Positions 10,854 to 22,929 of a DNA stretch of 64,000 bases are shown one piece after another. The position numbers and the translations under genes were made by a program. Under the pieces are notes generated by a model, which did not search any database, was not told the origin of the DNA, and was given only the letters and a program-made list of their open reading frames with translations. Position 1 is the stretch's first letter. Each line of letters opens with the position of its first letter. Origin of the DNA: Aurifilum marmelostoma (lineage: Eukaryota; Ascomycota; Sordariomycetes; Diaporthales; Cryphonectriaceae); NCBI GenBank assembly GCA_027559495.1, contig JAMXSV010000004.1, positions 3,399,001-3,463,000 of the forward strand. The letters are read 5' to 3'.

Positions 10854-11583
10854 ATGGCTCGTCAAAGGAAAGAGAAAAAGGCCAAGGACATCAAACTCCG
10901 CCAGCCCGACCGGTCGGGCCCAACCGACAAGACGCTTCTGCAAATCGCGGAGGAGAGGAACTTGTTCAACATGGCAGACCGGCAGCAGCTCAAGAATGAT
11001 AAATCCAGGGGACCTGTTGATGGGAAAGAAGGCCGCCAGCTAAAAGAAGAAGGCGATGACGACGATGATGTGCTCTCTCCCTCGGCAGACCGCCTCATGG
11101 AAACTATTCTCTACGCCGTGTGTCTGGCCATGCTGCACTTCACCTTCGACTACCTCGTCCAACACCAGTATGCCATGGAGATTGAGTTGCACAAGATCAT
11201 AACAAGGTCCATTCAGGCTCTTCTGGGTTCGTCATTCAAGATGTTCTGCCCTATCGACTCTTGCTGACATGACCAATGGTGCAGTCTTCGCCGCCCTCGT
11301 CCACGCTCTCCATCCGCATGCTGCCAATACCACCTTCATTCCAGGCCTTCCAAGGAGGTTCCACCATGCCGTACGCCAGGCCATCTTCTTCGCCACCAGT
11401 CTGGCATCTGGTTGCTACTTGATTCTGATCACGAACAAGTACACATACATGGCCGTCCTCAAGCAAGCGCCGCCTATCGGGTGTCTTTGGGTCTGGTCTG
11501 TGTTCGAGCTGGATCTTGCCCTGTCGGTCTTGAGCCTGTGTGGAGCCTATCTATACTTCTGGCAGCAAGGATACAAAGTTTGA
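10854..11583 (+). CDS. small membrane protein of unknown function, three predicted helices
   Basis: Two exons, join(10854..11226,11285..11583), encode 223 residues. The 58-nt intron (donor GTTCGT, branch GCTGAC, acceptor GCAG) restores a Val codon. The N-terminal 75 residues are charged (basic start, then EEGDDDDD). Three hydrophobic segments follow: METILYAVCLAMLHFTF, a stretch around FFATSLASGCYLILI, and a C-terminal WSVFELDLALSVLSLCGAY. The pattern resembles a conserved ascomycete family of unknown function (possibly DUF7719; I am not certain). The stop lies 5 bp from the stop of the convergent NmrA-like gene. The internal hydrophobic start context and lack of a signal peptide suggest an ER or other endomembrane protein. 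Confidence 0.8.
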
Positions 11584-11588
11584 TGAAT

Positions 11589-12633
11589 TCACGCCAACAG
11601 AGCCTGGATCGTCTTCCCGTACTCCTCCGGCTTCCTGCCCAGGAGCTGTTCCAGGTCCTTCGTTGCCAGGGCTGTCTCCCCAGCTCGGATTGCCTCCCAC
11701 GAGGTCGCCCACGTCCTCGCCTTCTCCTCGTCCCCAAACTTTTCCAGCACCTGTGGCAGCTTGACGTATTCATCGACAGAAACCTCTCGGATCTGGAATG
11801 ACTTGCCCACTGCCCTTCCCAGGACTGCTACCGTCTCAGCGAGGCTGATTTCCGTCGTCCCGGACAGCAGCACGGTCCCGTTCACGAGTTTCTGTGGAAA
11901 CTGCCCACCTACACCACAGTACGTCGCGATGAGCTTGGCGGAGGCCTCTCCGAGCTCATCTCGTTTGACCCAGGTCACTCCAGGACCTCCACCATCGTGA
12001 GGGATGTTCACCTCTGCCCCGTCCGGCGCATTCTTGGGATCCAGGAATGCCGTGTAGATGGGATAAGATTCCGAGTACAGACCTTCTCGTATCGACGTGT
12101 ACGTGAAGCCTGGGTCGGATTGAGCAAGTGACGCCAGGTGCTTCTCGCTGTCCAGATGCGCCTGCATCACAACTGCCTGGGACTTAGAGTTCAGCGAGCC
12201 GGAGGAGGCATCGCCGCCGGCGAAGCCCAGACTGCTGTAGAAAATGTGCTTAACCCCAGCCCGGCGCGCGGCGTTGATCGCTGGGAGTTGGACCTTGATG
12301 CAGTGTCAGCTTGCTCTGCTCCAACAAAAGGTGCTATCAAGCTTTGACTGTCTCCCTCACACTGCTCACCTTGACTCGGTACTCATGAACATGGCTCGGA
12401 TAGGAGATGAGGAACAGCACGTCGAGGCCGCTAAAAGCTACCTCAAGTTCCTGTGGAGTGGACTCATACGATGCCCGGCGCACTCTCACGCTCGCCTGTC
12501 TGTATTCGTCTTCGACCTTGCCCGGGTGCCGACAGATAAGAGTGACGTGGTCGTTTGGCACGAGCTTGAGCAGGTGCCGGTAGATGCTCCCGCCGAGACC
12601 GCCTGAGGCTGGGAAGATGCCGATTTCCTTCAT
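11589..12633 (-). CDS. NmrA-like NAD(P)-binding protein (atypical SDR)
   Basis: Two exons, complement(join(11589..12293,12370..12633)), encode 322 residues, typical for the NmrA/HSCARG family. The Rossmann nucleotide-binding turn is FPASGGLGGSIYRHL near the N-terminus. The strand end VTLICRHPGK gives a basic residue after beta-2, suggesting NADP(H) preference. The segment VKHIFYSSLGFAG follows the intron. The 76-nt intron (GTGAGC donor, GCTGAC branch) joins YRVK to VQLPAINAA. The lack of a classical YxxxK catalytic pair suggests a redox sensor or a quinone-reductase-like enzyme; the substrate is unknown. It faces the 10854 gene tail to tail. Confidence 0.85.
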
Positions 12634-14109
12634 GATTTCTGACTATGGTAGGCCGTCCGGGGAGTGTCGGTAGCAGTAGGCGCGTTGCGAGCAGTGCGAC
12701 TCTTTGAAGTAGTTGTTAAGGTCTGATTTGTCTTGAAGATTTGATCAGATCATACGTGAATGATTCTAGAGTTTAAAGGCAGAGGGGGGGAAAGGCAACG
12801 TCACCTGATTCTGATCCGGTCCTGTTTATAAACACGCAAACTACGACACACGACAACCCTGAGAGGCAACGCAGCAGATCTCCAAACCCCACCTCTCTCT
12901 GTCAAGTATGGAGCCTCATGACGAAAAGGGTGGCTCCCTTCGCTGTAACAGTTACTAATGGCATCCTGGCGCGACCGCCCATCCAGAAACATCGGGCGCG
13001 GCATTTCAATGATCCTTGGTTCAGCTCGAGACCTGACTCCCCCCCAAAACCTTGGCGGGTGGCATCAGTGGTAAGTAGATGACTACTGTACTAATCTCAG
13101 GTACCATGATGAATGATCTAGTCATGATCTGATCCAGCCATGATCTATCTAGTCATGTTTATACTACCATAGTACATGCATGGGAATACGTGGTCGCTGG
13201 GTCCACTTCTGAGGATCCCTTTCTCGGAAGGGACGCAAACCTAGTTTCAACAACACAAATACACATACTATATCTCAACCAAGTGAATCTGTAAACTTTG
13301 GCAGTGGCTTCTTTTGGGTAATTATTCTACTGCTTTGTATCTTGTCTTATATCGAGATCAGAAAGCATATTAGGCGAGAATGGGCATAAGAGGAGTAAGA
13401 GCTGATGTAGAGTCCTTCTAACTGGGGGCTCATCGTCTTACACCATACATATCGAGAAAGGCCATTGGCAATAGACAGGCAGACAGGTCACAGGAGCTTA
13501 CCAGGAATGGAGGGGCGGATATACGCATAATGGGAACACTGGCCAGAACGAAAATGCGTGAGCAAATTTGAGACTATTTGTAGTGGTCACCTGTAGTCTG
13601 GCCGTACACACAAGATCTCAGAAGGATCGGGTTGAATGCAGGTTCGGCTGTCCTGCCGGTTTGACACCCAGCCTGTGGACACTTGAAAGCACCTGTCACT
13701 TTGCCATCACGGGACTCCCGCCTCCCTTGATAGTATACACGCTCGTCTAAGATTCCAGCCTCGGATATGAAACTGCGTGATCAGAGGTGCAGCTAGGACT
13801 GAACCGGGACAGCATCACAGTCCTAGCTCTCAGACCGACTTAACAGCTCTCGATGCTGCCCTCCTTCCCCCCCTCAGCCCCGAGCCGCCTTCCCACGCTC
13901 ATACTGCTACGCCCAGCCCACATGGTCCAAACGTTACGAAAGAGAGATGAGAAGGGGAAAGCACAACCTCTAGATGTAGTGATTTGCTCATGCTCGAGGT
14001 CTAAACAATACACATTAATCTCTCTTCAACGCTTCAATGATTGAGGCCCGTAATTTGGTCAAACGGGCCTGACCCAGCTCTTCCTCAACCATTTCCTAGC
14101 ACCCTGCAC
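12634..14109. other. intergenic region with a short imperfect repeat
   Basis: No gene was found in about 1.5 kb. The 10-mer TCTAGTCATG occurs at 13117-13126 and 13147-13156, and CATGATCT occurs at 13123-13130 and 13139-13146, so a short block is repeated with a period of about 30 nt. GTAC-containing motifs occur near 13165-13175. Confidence 0.5.
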
Positions 14110-15448
14110 TCATGTAGCAGCAATGGGTTGATGCAAGTGCCCTGTGGGCTTCTCAGCTGTGGCCGTTAACGGCTTTTCGGCGATGATTCGATAACTAGTA
14201 GTGATGAGCCTCATATTATCCATCTTGACAAATGCCTGTCCGTCCAGACAGAGCCTATTGATCAGAACCTTGAAGTGGTGCGGAAGAATGCGCAGCTTGC
14301 ACAAGGCCAGAATGACCTTACGGACGGATCGGAAGTAGAAGTCGACTTTGAGGATGAGCGGTGACTGAAGCCCATCCGTCGCCACGCTCGCGTTGTCGGA
14401 CCTAGTGACGTGGAAACCGGCCTCTGTAAGCGCCTCCTCGAGGGATGTAGGGGTCGGCGTCCCGACAGCTCCGATCAGAGGCTTGACACGTCTCATGAGC
14501 TCGGCATGCTCGGGATTGTGCTCATCGTAGGCGGGATACTTCACCCAGTCCAACGAGGAGAAGCGCCCGCCCGGCTTAAGAACCCGAAAGACCTCTTTCA
14601 TCAGAGCCTTGTGGTCTCTGACGAGACTGAAAGCTTGTATGTTGTAAAAGGCGTCGAAGGATTCGTCCTCGAAGGGCAGAGGCAGGTCGTTGAAGTCCTT
14701 CACAACAAAGTCGTTGTCGAGACCCAGCTCCTTGGTGAAGGCGCGGGCCTGCGCTATCGAGTTTGGTTCAATGTTGAGCCCCGTCACGCGGGCACCTGAA
14801 TACTTGGCCATGTGTGCAGCCACACGACCTCTCCCACAACCCAAGTCGAGTACCCTCTGGCCTTTTGACAGCTTGAGGTCCCGAGCTACGGACTCCTCGT
14901 ACAGAAGCTGATTATCCATGACAGAGACCTTCATATCCATAGCGGGGGGGGATGTACATCTTCTCAACATCGCCCAGGGCGCAAAGATGGTTGAGCACGC
15001 CATAATAAGACTTGAGACAGTCGCCGACCTTCTGCTGGTAATCAGGCCCGAGCGTCTCAACCATTTCATGCTCATTTGCCCAGTCAAGGTTGTAGATGAC
15101 ATAAGATGCCATAAAGTCGTCAACTTGCTTCGGGGTGAGGCGGCATAAATACTTGAACGACCGGACGAAGGTCTTCAGGCGGCCAGGAGAGACAGAGCGG
15201 TCGGGATGAGCAATTTCATCCTGACCACAAGACGTAGACCTCTGGGCGGGAGTTCTGCCAAGTGGTGGCGTGGAGGCAGTCTTCTTGTCGGTTAGAGACA
15301 CGCTGCTCCGCGCGCTGCCCGTCAGACTGGTATCCTCCAAGGTGGTGGGCGTTATGGACTCAGGCGTCGTCTGGGGAGAGGTGAGGAGGGCAGGCGTCCT
15401 GGGCCCCAGAGCTGGTCCAGATGACGTTGTAACCACGGCAGCAGCCAT
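14110..15448 (-). CDS. ERG6/SMT-like SAM-dependent methyltransferase, frame broken
   Basis: Two overlapping frames together make one SMT-type protein of about 445 residues. The upstream part starts at ATG 15448 and reads a Ser/Thr/Pro-rich leader of about 85 residues, then VRSFKYLCRLTPKQ and on to EKMYIPP. The downstream part continues as AMDMKVSVMDNQLLYEE, then SAM motif I VLDLGCGRGR, the acidic strand end VTGLNIEP, and FDAFYNIQAFSLV with VLKPGGRFSS. The switch falls in a run of eight C (plus-strand G at 14944-14951); seven C would keep one frame. This may be a sequence error or a true mutation. Sterol methyltransferases alkylate the sterol side chain; this one lacks the usual YEYGWG motif, so it may be a paralogue with another substrate. 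Confidence 0.75.
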
Positions 15449-18400
15449 GCTCGTGTCCAATAAAGCGGCAGGATCTCAGGCCTATGGTGTAGTGTTCTAA
15501 ATAGGGCGCTGCGGTTCTACGGGTCGCACTCTGGGATCAATGAGAATCAAGGCCTGCTGGTGTAGGACTGTGCTCAACGAGTTTGAGACGGGGTGGTATG
15601 GCGCGATGTGGTGTGGTGTGGTCGGGGTTTGGTGACGTGTATGTAGTATTCTAGATGCGTAGGTCTGGGTCACCAAAGTACTCTTGTCGTAGAGTGCCGG
15701 GCAAAACAGGGTCCACAAGCCTGTGAGTGCAACAGGAGGTGAAGGGCTGGTAGAGTTGTGCAATTAAGGGACACAGCGGCGTTTGCAAGTCCTTGTGTAT
15801 TAGGCATGTCAGAGATGTGTGTCAGGCAGAACGAACTGACAAGCGTGGATGGTCAGGGAAAAAAGGTCAGGGAGAGAGAAGAAGGGAGAAAGAGGGAGAC
15901 ACGCGAAGAGGAAAAGGGACGAAGAGGAACGGGAGTCTCACTTCACGGTCCTGGCTCGGAAGAGCAGAGCTCCGGCAGCAGCGAGGCTCGGACTGGGCCT
16001 TGGGATGACTCGGTGATGCGTGTAGATCAGATGCCAGCGAGGATGACAAAAACGCTGAAGCCAGCAGGAGATGAAAAGACGGGTCAAGCTGACAGCACGC
16101 AGCTTGATCCCAGGTTAGGCGGAGGTGGTCTGTAGATCAAAGGGCGGACCGGGACAGAGGGGGGGGAAGGGGAAACGACCTGGCAGGTACCTTGGCCAAG
16201 GTATTTATTTTGTGGTGGGCAGAAAGAGACCGGGCAGGCTGGAACATCAGGCACTGTGAGGTATAATTGTGGATGCCAGAATAGGTTCTGTGCAGCAAGA
16301 TCGTGGTGGGTGGGCAGAGGCCTCGATTGGACGAAAGGTGGAGGAGGAGGGGGGCTGGGTAGGTGAGTTTACGGAGGAGATTGAGGACGGTGAAGGTGTG
16401 AGCTACAAGGACAGGGAGATGGGGATTCGCGGGACCTCGTTGAGGCGCTCAAGACGCGAGGCGGGAGGTGGGAAGTGGGAGGGGGAGGAGAAGAGGGGGG
16501 TGGTCGGGTTGGGTTAGGGGGGGGGGGCGAGTGTGACGAAAAAGAAACATGCAAGATGGATCGAATTGGATGGGGGCACTAGAAAGAAACAGGCAACAAG
16601 AGCCAGGAAATAAGTAGTAACGAGAGATCCGATCTGGAGAGAGGAAAGATGGGCCAGTCGAGCACAAGGTATGACGGGAACAACAAGGCGATAGGAGAGA
16701 GAGATCCTGACCTGGCCTCACCTGACCTGAGGTGATCTTGCCCAAGATATTGACGGCTTGATGACACATCTGGAAGGCTCGAGAATGGGTTGTCACTGCA
16801 AATTTACTTCTGGTGCCCGCTGCTATGAGAGGGAAGGCACAAAGAATAACAGTCACAGCAACAAACAAACAGCAAGAACAACCAGGTACAGGCGATATCA
16901 ATATCCTGCCAGCCACCACAAGGCAGGAACTAGGATATTTAGCGTTTGATTGAGAGGGAAGGGACAGACAGGGAGCGACCAAGATGTATAAAGTACGTAC
17001 CATATACATATTAAAGCCGATAATCATCCGCCATTGGGTTTGAGGGGAAGGGTGGGTGGGTTCCATCAAAACAACGATCGATACTGCTAAAATGGCACGA
17101 CAAAATGGTACTATGGCAGTACATGGTAAGGCAGCCGCAGCAGTACTGCTTATGCCCTTGTGGAAGTACGGAGTTATGCGACTGATATCCGTACAGCCCA
17201 AGTACACTCCTCACGCGCCGGTGAGGGCGCCATAGCTAGGCATGCAGCATTCAGTCCTGTGACCCGATTAAGGCTCCTCCACTTGCTCCTGGTAAGAAGA
17301 GAAGAAACAAGAAAGCGCGACGATGATCAGGATGAGTGGATGATGACAAACGCAACCGGAGCACCCGGTTACTGCTGTTCTTGTGTCAGTGGTGGTTCAC
17401 GCGATGCTCCGCTGGTTTTGTTGAAAGTTGTAATTTTGGGTAATCCCGCGTACCCCGCTGATTAATACGGCCCCACCTTCACGCCTTGTCGGCCTTCACG
17501 CGACGGCATATGCTCTCAGGGTGTTTCATGTACCACCTCAGTACCCTAGTACCGCCATAGTACACCGCAAGGTACTTGCTGTCATTATTACTTAGCATGT
17601 AAGCGCCATATTCCCCTAAGCCGCTCACGCTCTCTTCTGTCACTCTCTCTCTATCTCACACACGCACACACACCCAACCCATAGTCTCGCATCTAGACCA
17701 CGGCTTTTTAAGCACCCTGACGTCGTTCTTGTTGGTTGAGGTTTTTCTGACGCACAATGTGCACGCCATGCTTCCTGCATGAACATCCACTTTTTCGGGA
17801 AGGTCGCCTTGATGTCGCCTCCGCCGCTGTTGACCGATATCGCGACCTTTCTCCTCCTCTAAACCCTGGCTTGTGTTTTGTTGGCTCTCTTCCCCTCTTG
17901 ACTCTTTGCAAAAAAAATTAATTAAAAAAAAGAAGAATAATCGTTCCTTGTCCTCCCCTTTCGGCACCTAATTCTCCAACTTTTGACAGCTCCCCTCATC
18001 TTGTTTTACCTCGTCGCTTCCCCTCCTTTCTCGTCGAATTATTCGCCGTGCCCTTGCCCAATGGATTTATGGTTCCGAGCCCATATTTTCCTTTTTCGAC
18101 CACAACGTCGATCACAGGAAACAGTCGGTCAGGAGGACGTTGCGCCGGTGACTCACACGTGTCTATTTAGAATCTTACGGTCCTTTGTCCCATTGCTACG
18201 TGCAGGAAAACCTTTCCGGGCCTTCCGCAACGTCTTAGGGTGGCCCCCCTCCACAATAATCACGTCGTTTTGTGATCCCGTTTCCAACTTTCCTGTGAAT
18301 CCTGTTTCTGCTCCTCCTCCTCCCTTGCGGCATTTCGTCTTCATCCCTCCCGCCTCATCCGTTTCTCCATGGGGTTCAGCGTGTTGATCGCTCGTCGGTG

Positions 18401-20426
18401 TGGCCCGCAAGAACTACTGTAGCATTATCCTGTCGACGTCAGATATGCCATCCTCGGGGGTGGTCCAGATCTTGATAGTATGAAGGACGCCAGCCAGCTG
18501 ACAGTTACTCACTCCTTGCCTATGCGCTTGTGCTGTTGTATAATTAGTACAAAAGACACTGTTGCTTTGTCTTATGCCTTGTTACTTGACTTCAATGATT
18601 AATTCTTCTGAGAGCCTAATTGTCTGTGACAGGCTATGTTGCTTTGACATCTTTTTTCATGAAGGCTCCCGAGGTTCAATCAAAGCATGTACAGTAAAGG
18701 TCAGGACTCAATTCTTTAAGCTTTGGATTCGGAGTGTATTTCACGTATTCAAAGTGTATTCGCTTCCAGGTGAGCACAAATTTTCACTGATACTACACGT
18801 GCTGACGTCCGTGTTACGGTCTTTCATAAGTCAACCCAAGGCTGAGAGAGAGAGTTTACTGGTTTGTTCGTGATTATGCCAGTGCTCAACCATACTCCCT
18901 ACAACCAGAGCCGTCTTCGACTGCACACGTTCGGACCATCAATATATTCACGAGACCTATGCGCAATGCGGCTCAAGCTACATACACGCTTCAATGTTAA
19001 GCTTAATTTTAAACATACACAACCATAGACGGCGCCGAGCAATTCCCCCTGGCGATCTCTCACGCGATGACACAGCCCGCTAAGTATCACCATGTAGAGG
19101 CCCAAGTACACCCTGGGTGTCAGCCTGGAAAAGGGTGTGGTGAGGGGGGCTGAGGGGCGAAAGGGGGAGTGGACTTTGCCCTCATTGGTACAAACACCTT
19201 GGCGAGGATGTATCGACTAGAAGTATCTGGTGCACTGTTTGCGCAGGTCTGTGTCGGCTACGATCATCACAGTGTGTCTCCGCGTACTGTAGAACTCCAA
19301 GGTTACGAAACGTCACAAGTACGTCTTTGTAAGGCTTGTCTCCGAGCCAAAAATTTCAGATACTTATATCGATTGACCAAGATGCTGGTTGCCTCACCTG
19401 CGCTCCTCACAAGGCCAAGAACCTTTCCTCGGAGTTTATATATCCAAAGCAGTGGACCATAGGCTAGAAGATATGAGATGCAATCGAGATCTATCACATC
19501 ATGTCTATCTGACACAAATATGTGCTAATTACCCCACTGCCCACTCGTAAGAATACATCGCGATATGATGTGTGCCTAGCGAGGTTGCACGCAAAGCTGA
19601 AACCATCACTGCATCCTTTTTGTACCATTTCACTGGCGGAGCCCATCCATAAACACAGATCAAGTGCAACTTTCCGATAATCCCGAGACCACAGTTGGAG
19701 TGACGAACACGTGCTTCACCACTTCCCGGGTACACCGGAATCTTGTACCTCGAAGTCACCCGTTCGTCACCCTTGTTCGCCACCAACTAATTCCCCTCCC
19801 ACCCTTTCAGACGCTGGAGGATTTCCCGGGGCGTGGGTCGCTGGATACCACTTGGCAAAGACAGTAAGTAAAGTCCCAAGAGACTGGGCAGCTGATTGCT
19901 TGGTGTTAATACCAGCTGTGCTTCCAAGGTACTATGGTACATGGACAAGGTAACATGACTGGTCCGTCTGGGCCGTGAGATCCCAGACTAAATGCGATAT
20001 CTCTTCAAAGAAGGTATGCTGGTGGTGAATACCTCCCCTCTCAAGGCAACTGCGTGTTTCCTCTTCTTTCCCACACAAAGAACATTATTGCATATACTCG
20101 TTCTGACAAGACCGGTATCCCATGTCAAGGCGGACCTAATTGACAGTTCAACTTGTGGAGGTATAGGATTTCACCCTGTCCAATGCTGTCCGCTGTCGCC
20201 TTGAGGCAAATGCCCTTCAACTTCAAAAAGGAATCAATTTTTCTCTTGCATCCAGCCTGACAAGTCAATGAGGTTCGCATGCCAGAAATCAAGAAGCAAA
20301 AATTCAAGAAATAAGAACGCCTGCAATTTGTGTCCCAACCATTATCATCCTGTCCGCACCTGAGACACACCTGTCGGGCCCTCGCCAATATTTTCAGAGA
20401 AAATACCTTCCTCTGATGCTCATTGC
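15449..20426. other. long gene-free region of about 5 kb
   Basis: No supported gene was found. The plus strand is GA-rich with G runs at about 15,840-16,560. It is followed by a CT/T-rich stretch (17,600-18,070) ending in A/T homopolymers near 17,909-17,935. The open frames here are low in complexity and look like chance. GTAC-containing motifs cluster at 17,107-17,125 and 17,529-17,577, and again near 19,929-19,941. It could hold long leaders or non-coding transcripts, which cannot be told from sequence. Confidence 0.5.
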
Positions 20427-22929
20427 TCACAGCCTCGCCCTGTGTGTTTGCAGCCTCTCCCAATCCGACCGGGTAAAAGGAACATAGGTGTCATCCTTGC
20501 CGCTGCGCTCGATCCAGTAGATGGCATCATCATTTGACAGCTTGTCCGGGTCGACGCCTTCACTCCTGAGCGGGATCTTGTTCTGCTTGTGATTTCCTGT
20601 GCTATAGACAGCGCGGGTGAGGCGGATGAAGACGGGAATGGCATATTTGGGCAGTCGGGACCGGCAGTGCCTGTGTGCGGGTGAACTGTTGTCAGTACAA
20701 GTGCTCGCTGGCTCGGTGCACCATACCAAGTAGGTATGATCCAAAGAAGGCTGGAGGAGACATACTGTAGGAAGGCCGCAAAGTCAAACTGGCCCTTCTT
20801 TTCCTCTCCTAGGGACAGCGCCACCGCACCAGCCCGTCCATCATGACCAGGCAGCTCAACACCGTAGACATTGGCCTCCACGATGCCGGGAAAGTCGCCC
20901 AGGGCGTCGCCCACCTCGGTCGTGGAGACATTCTCGCCCTTCCACCGAAAGGTGTCGCCCAGACGATCACAAAAGAACCATCGGCCATCCTGGTCCCGGC
21001 GCATCGCGTCGCCCGTGCGGTAGTAGCAGTCTCCCTTCTTCAACACATCTCGGGCGATCTTCTTGGACGTCGCCTCCTCGTTGTTCCAGTACCCTCGGAA
21101 ATCCCGCCCGGGCATCTTGGAGCCAGGCTCCAGCCTGACCAGTATCTCTCCTCCCTCCTCGATGGGGACAGTCTTGGCGAATCCCGTCTCTGGGTCGCGT
21201 ATCAGGGCGCTCGTCTCGGCGTCCACTGCAACGGCGACGAACCAGCCTCGCAGGATCCATCGGAGCAGGGCACCGTGCAAGCCTAGCGCTTTCGCAGTGA
21301 AGTCGCCTCGGCAGGTGTTTGATAGCGCAAACATCATCTCGGTGGAGTTGTAGAATTCGTAGATGGTATCAATGCCGAAGCGCTCACGGAAGGGGACCCA
21401 CACGTCGGCGCGCAGGCCGTTGCCCCAGATGGTGTGGACACTATGGCACTTGTCGAGGGGCGACGGGGGTTGGGCCATGAGGTAGCGCAGCGTCTCGCCT
21501 ACGTAGATGAAGTAAGTTGCGCGGGAGGCGCGAATATCAGACCAGAAGTTGCTAGAGCTAAACTTGGTGCCTATGCAGAGCGTGTCACCCGTCTGTGTAA
21601 GGGGCAGATCTGTCAGCAAAAGAAGGTCTGTCTGCCTATGCAGACGACGTCTGATGGAGAGGAGAAAACCACTCACTGCCAGAGCTATGACGGCTGATAG
21701 CCCTCCTGTCAGGTGGTAGTAAGGCATGCAGTTGTAGCCTCGCTGGTTGCCCACGGTGATGGGACTGTAGCCCTTTTTTCTCTGCGGCGTCGTTCAGCAC
21801 AAGATTCCTGTAGAACTCAAAAAAAAAAAAAAAAAAAAAACCAAACCAAGTTCATCTGCACATACCACTATTACACCTAGAAAGCCGACCAACATGGGGA
21901 AGTCGATGGCCTTGGGTAGACCAGTGGTGCCACTGTAATCAGCGAAGAATCATCAGTATCTAGACCTCGACGCGCGGCGGATGTGGAGTCGTGACCACCA
22001 CCCATTCTCAGATGAAGCAAATACATCACTTTCCAAGCATTAGACAATGAGGCTTACCTGGTAAATGCCAGAGCCATGGGCAAAGATGCCTGAGCCGCTC
22101 TGCGAAGCTCATCTGCCGGACGGATAGGTTGCATGCCTAGAATCTGCCCACGCGCATCACCTAGCTTGACAATCTGGTGACCACTGGCCATCAGTTCAGA
22201 CCGAACACCCTCCAGCCGACCTAGCAACTCTTCGTCGCCGCCAGCAAGGATCAGTCTTGCCTGGGCCATCCCCACGCAGTGCAACAGCGCATTGGAGGCA
22301 AGGTTGGTGTTAACGAGAGCTGGAGCAGCACCGATGGCCATCAAACCCAGCCAGGCACACATGAAATCGGGGGAGTTGGCCATGTAGAAAACAACATAGT
22401 CACCAGGCTTGACACCCCGAGAGAGAAACCACTGCGCGTACTGGTTGACCCTGGCATAGGTTTGGTCATAGGAGAGACATTCCCCATGGAACCACAGGGC
22501 CTCACCGTGTCCTTCCCTCTTGGCAGCCTCCTCGAAAAGGTAGTACAGGGAGATGCGACCGTCGTTTGCTGTTGATGATCAAAAGTCAGGGGTGTGACCA
22601 GTCCAGATTCTGCAAAGGAACCTCGGATATCTCCGGTCCTTGGCTTCCTTCACGCTGTCTGGTCTAGAAACGTTCTTACCAGCCTTGGCCAATTCCTTGA
22701 AAGCCGTTCTGCGGCTCAAGAGAAATGCGATATCCGATCGCAAACTGAATTTGGCATCGAGGTAGGAGAGTCCAGCAACAGCCGCAGCTATCGATGCTGC
22801 GAGGGTAGAAGCTGAAGCGAGAATCAAGTATTAATTAGTACCTGGATGTTCTTTGTTTCTATTCGGAACAAGGAGAAAACAGGTTCAAGGTGACATAGAA
22901 AAGGCTGGGGACAGCTTACAGACAGACAT
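20427..22929 (-). CDS. FAT1-like very-long-chain acyl-CoA synthetase / fatty-acid transport protein
   Basis: Seven exons, complement(join(20427..20670,20766..21592,21677..21781,21866..21932,22058..22568,22680..22811,22920..22929)), encode 631 residues. Exon 1 has only 10 nt (ATG at 22929, donor GTAAGC). A hydrophobic N-terminus ends at SYLDAKFSLRSD. The AMP-binding loop AFTSGTTGLPK (about 215-225) is split by an intron. The run FVYVGETLRY-like IYVGETLRYLMAQPPSP, the NSTE-type loop, YRTGDAMRRDQDGRWFF and DRLGDTFRWKGENVSTTEV complete the family signature. The enzyme activates long fatty acids with ATP and CoA, coupled to uptake or peroxisomal/ER metabolism. The intron at 21782-21865 carries an uninterrupted T22 tract and ends at CGCAG; with that acceptor no frameshift is needed. 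Confidence 0.85.
21819..21840. repeat. poly(A/T) 22-mer inside an intron
   Basis: Twenty-two A on the plus strand (T in the transcript) lie inside intron 21782-21865 of the acyl-CoA synthetase gene, upstream of the branch/acceptor region. Such tracts are prone to length change and sequencing error. Confidence 0.95.

Noticed and set aside
16449..17207. 252-codon minus-strand open frame
   Set aside because: It is low in complexity, partly antisense to purine tracts, starts without an ATG context, and resembles no family I know.
21774..21779. Apparent frameshift in an A6 run of the acyl-CoA synthetase gene
   Set aside because: An acceptor at 21782 (CGCAG) with a CTGAAC branch puts the following exon in phase without any indel and gives a normal protein length.
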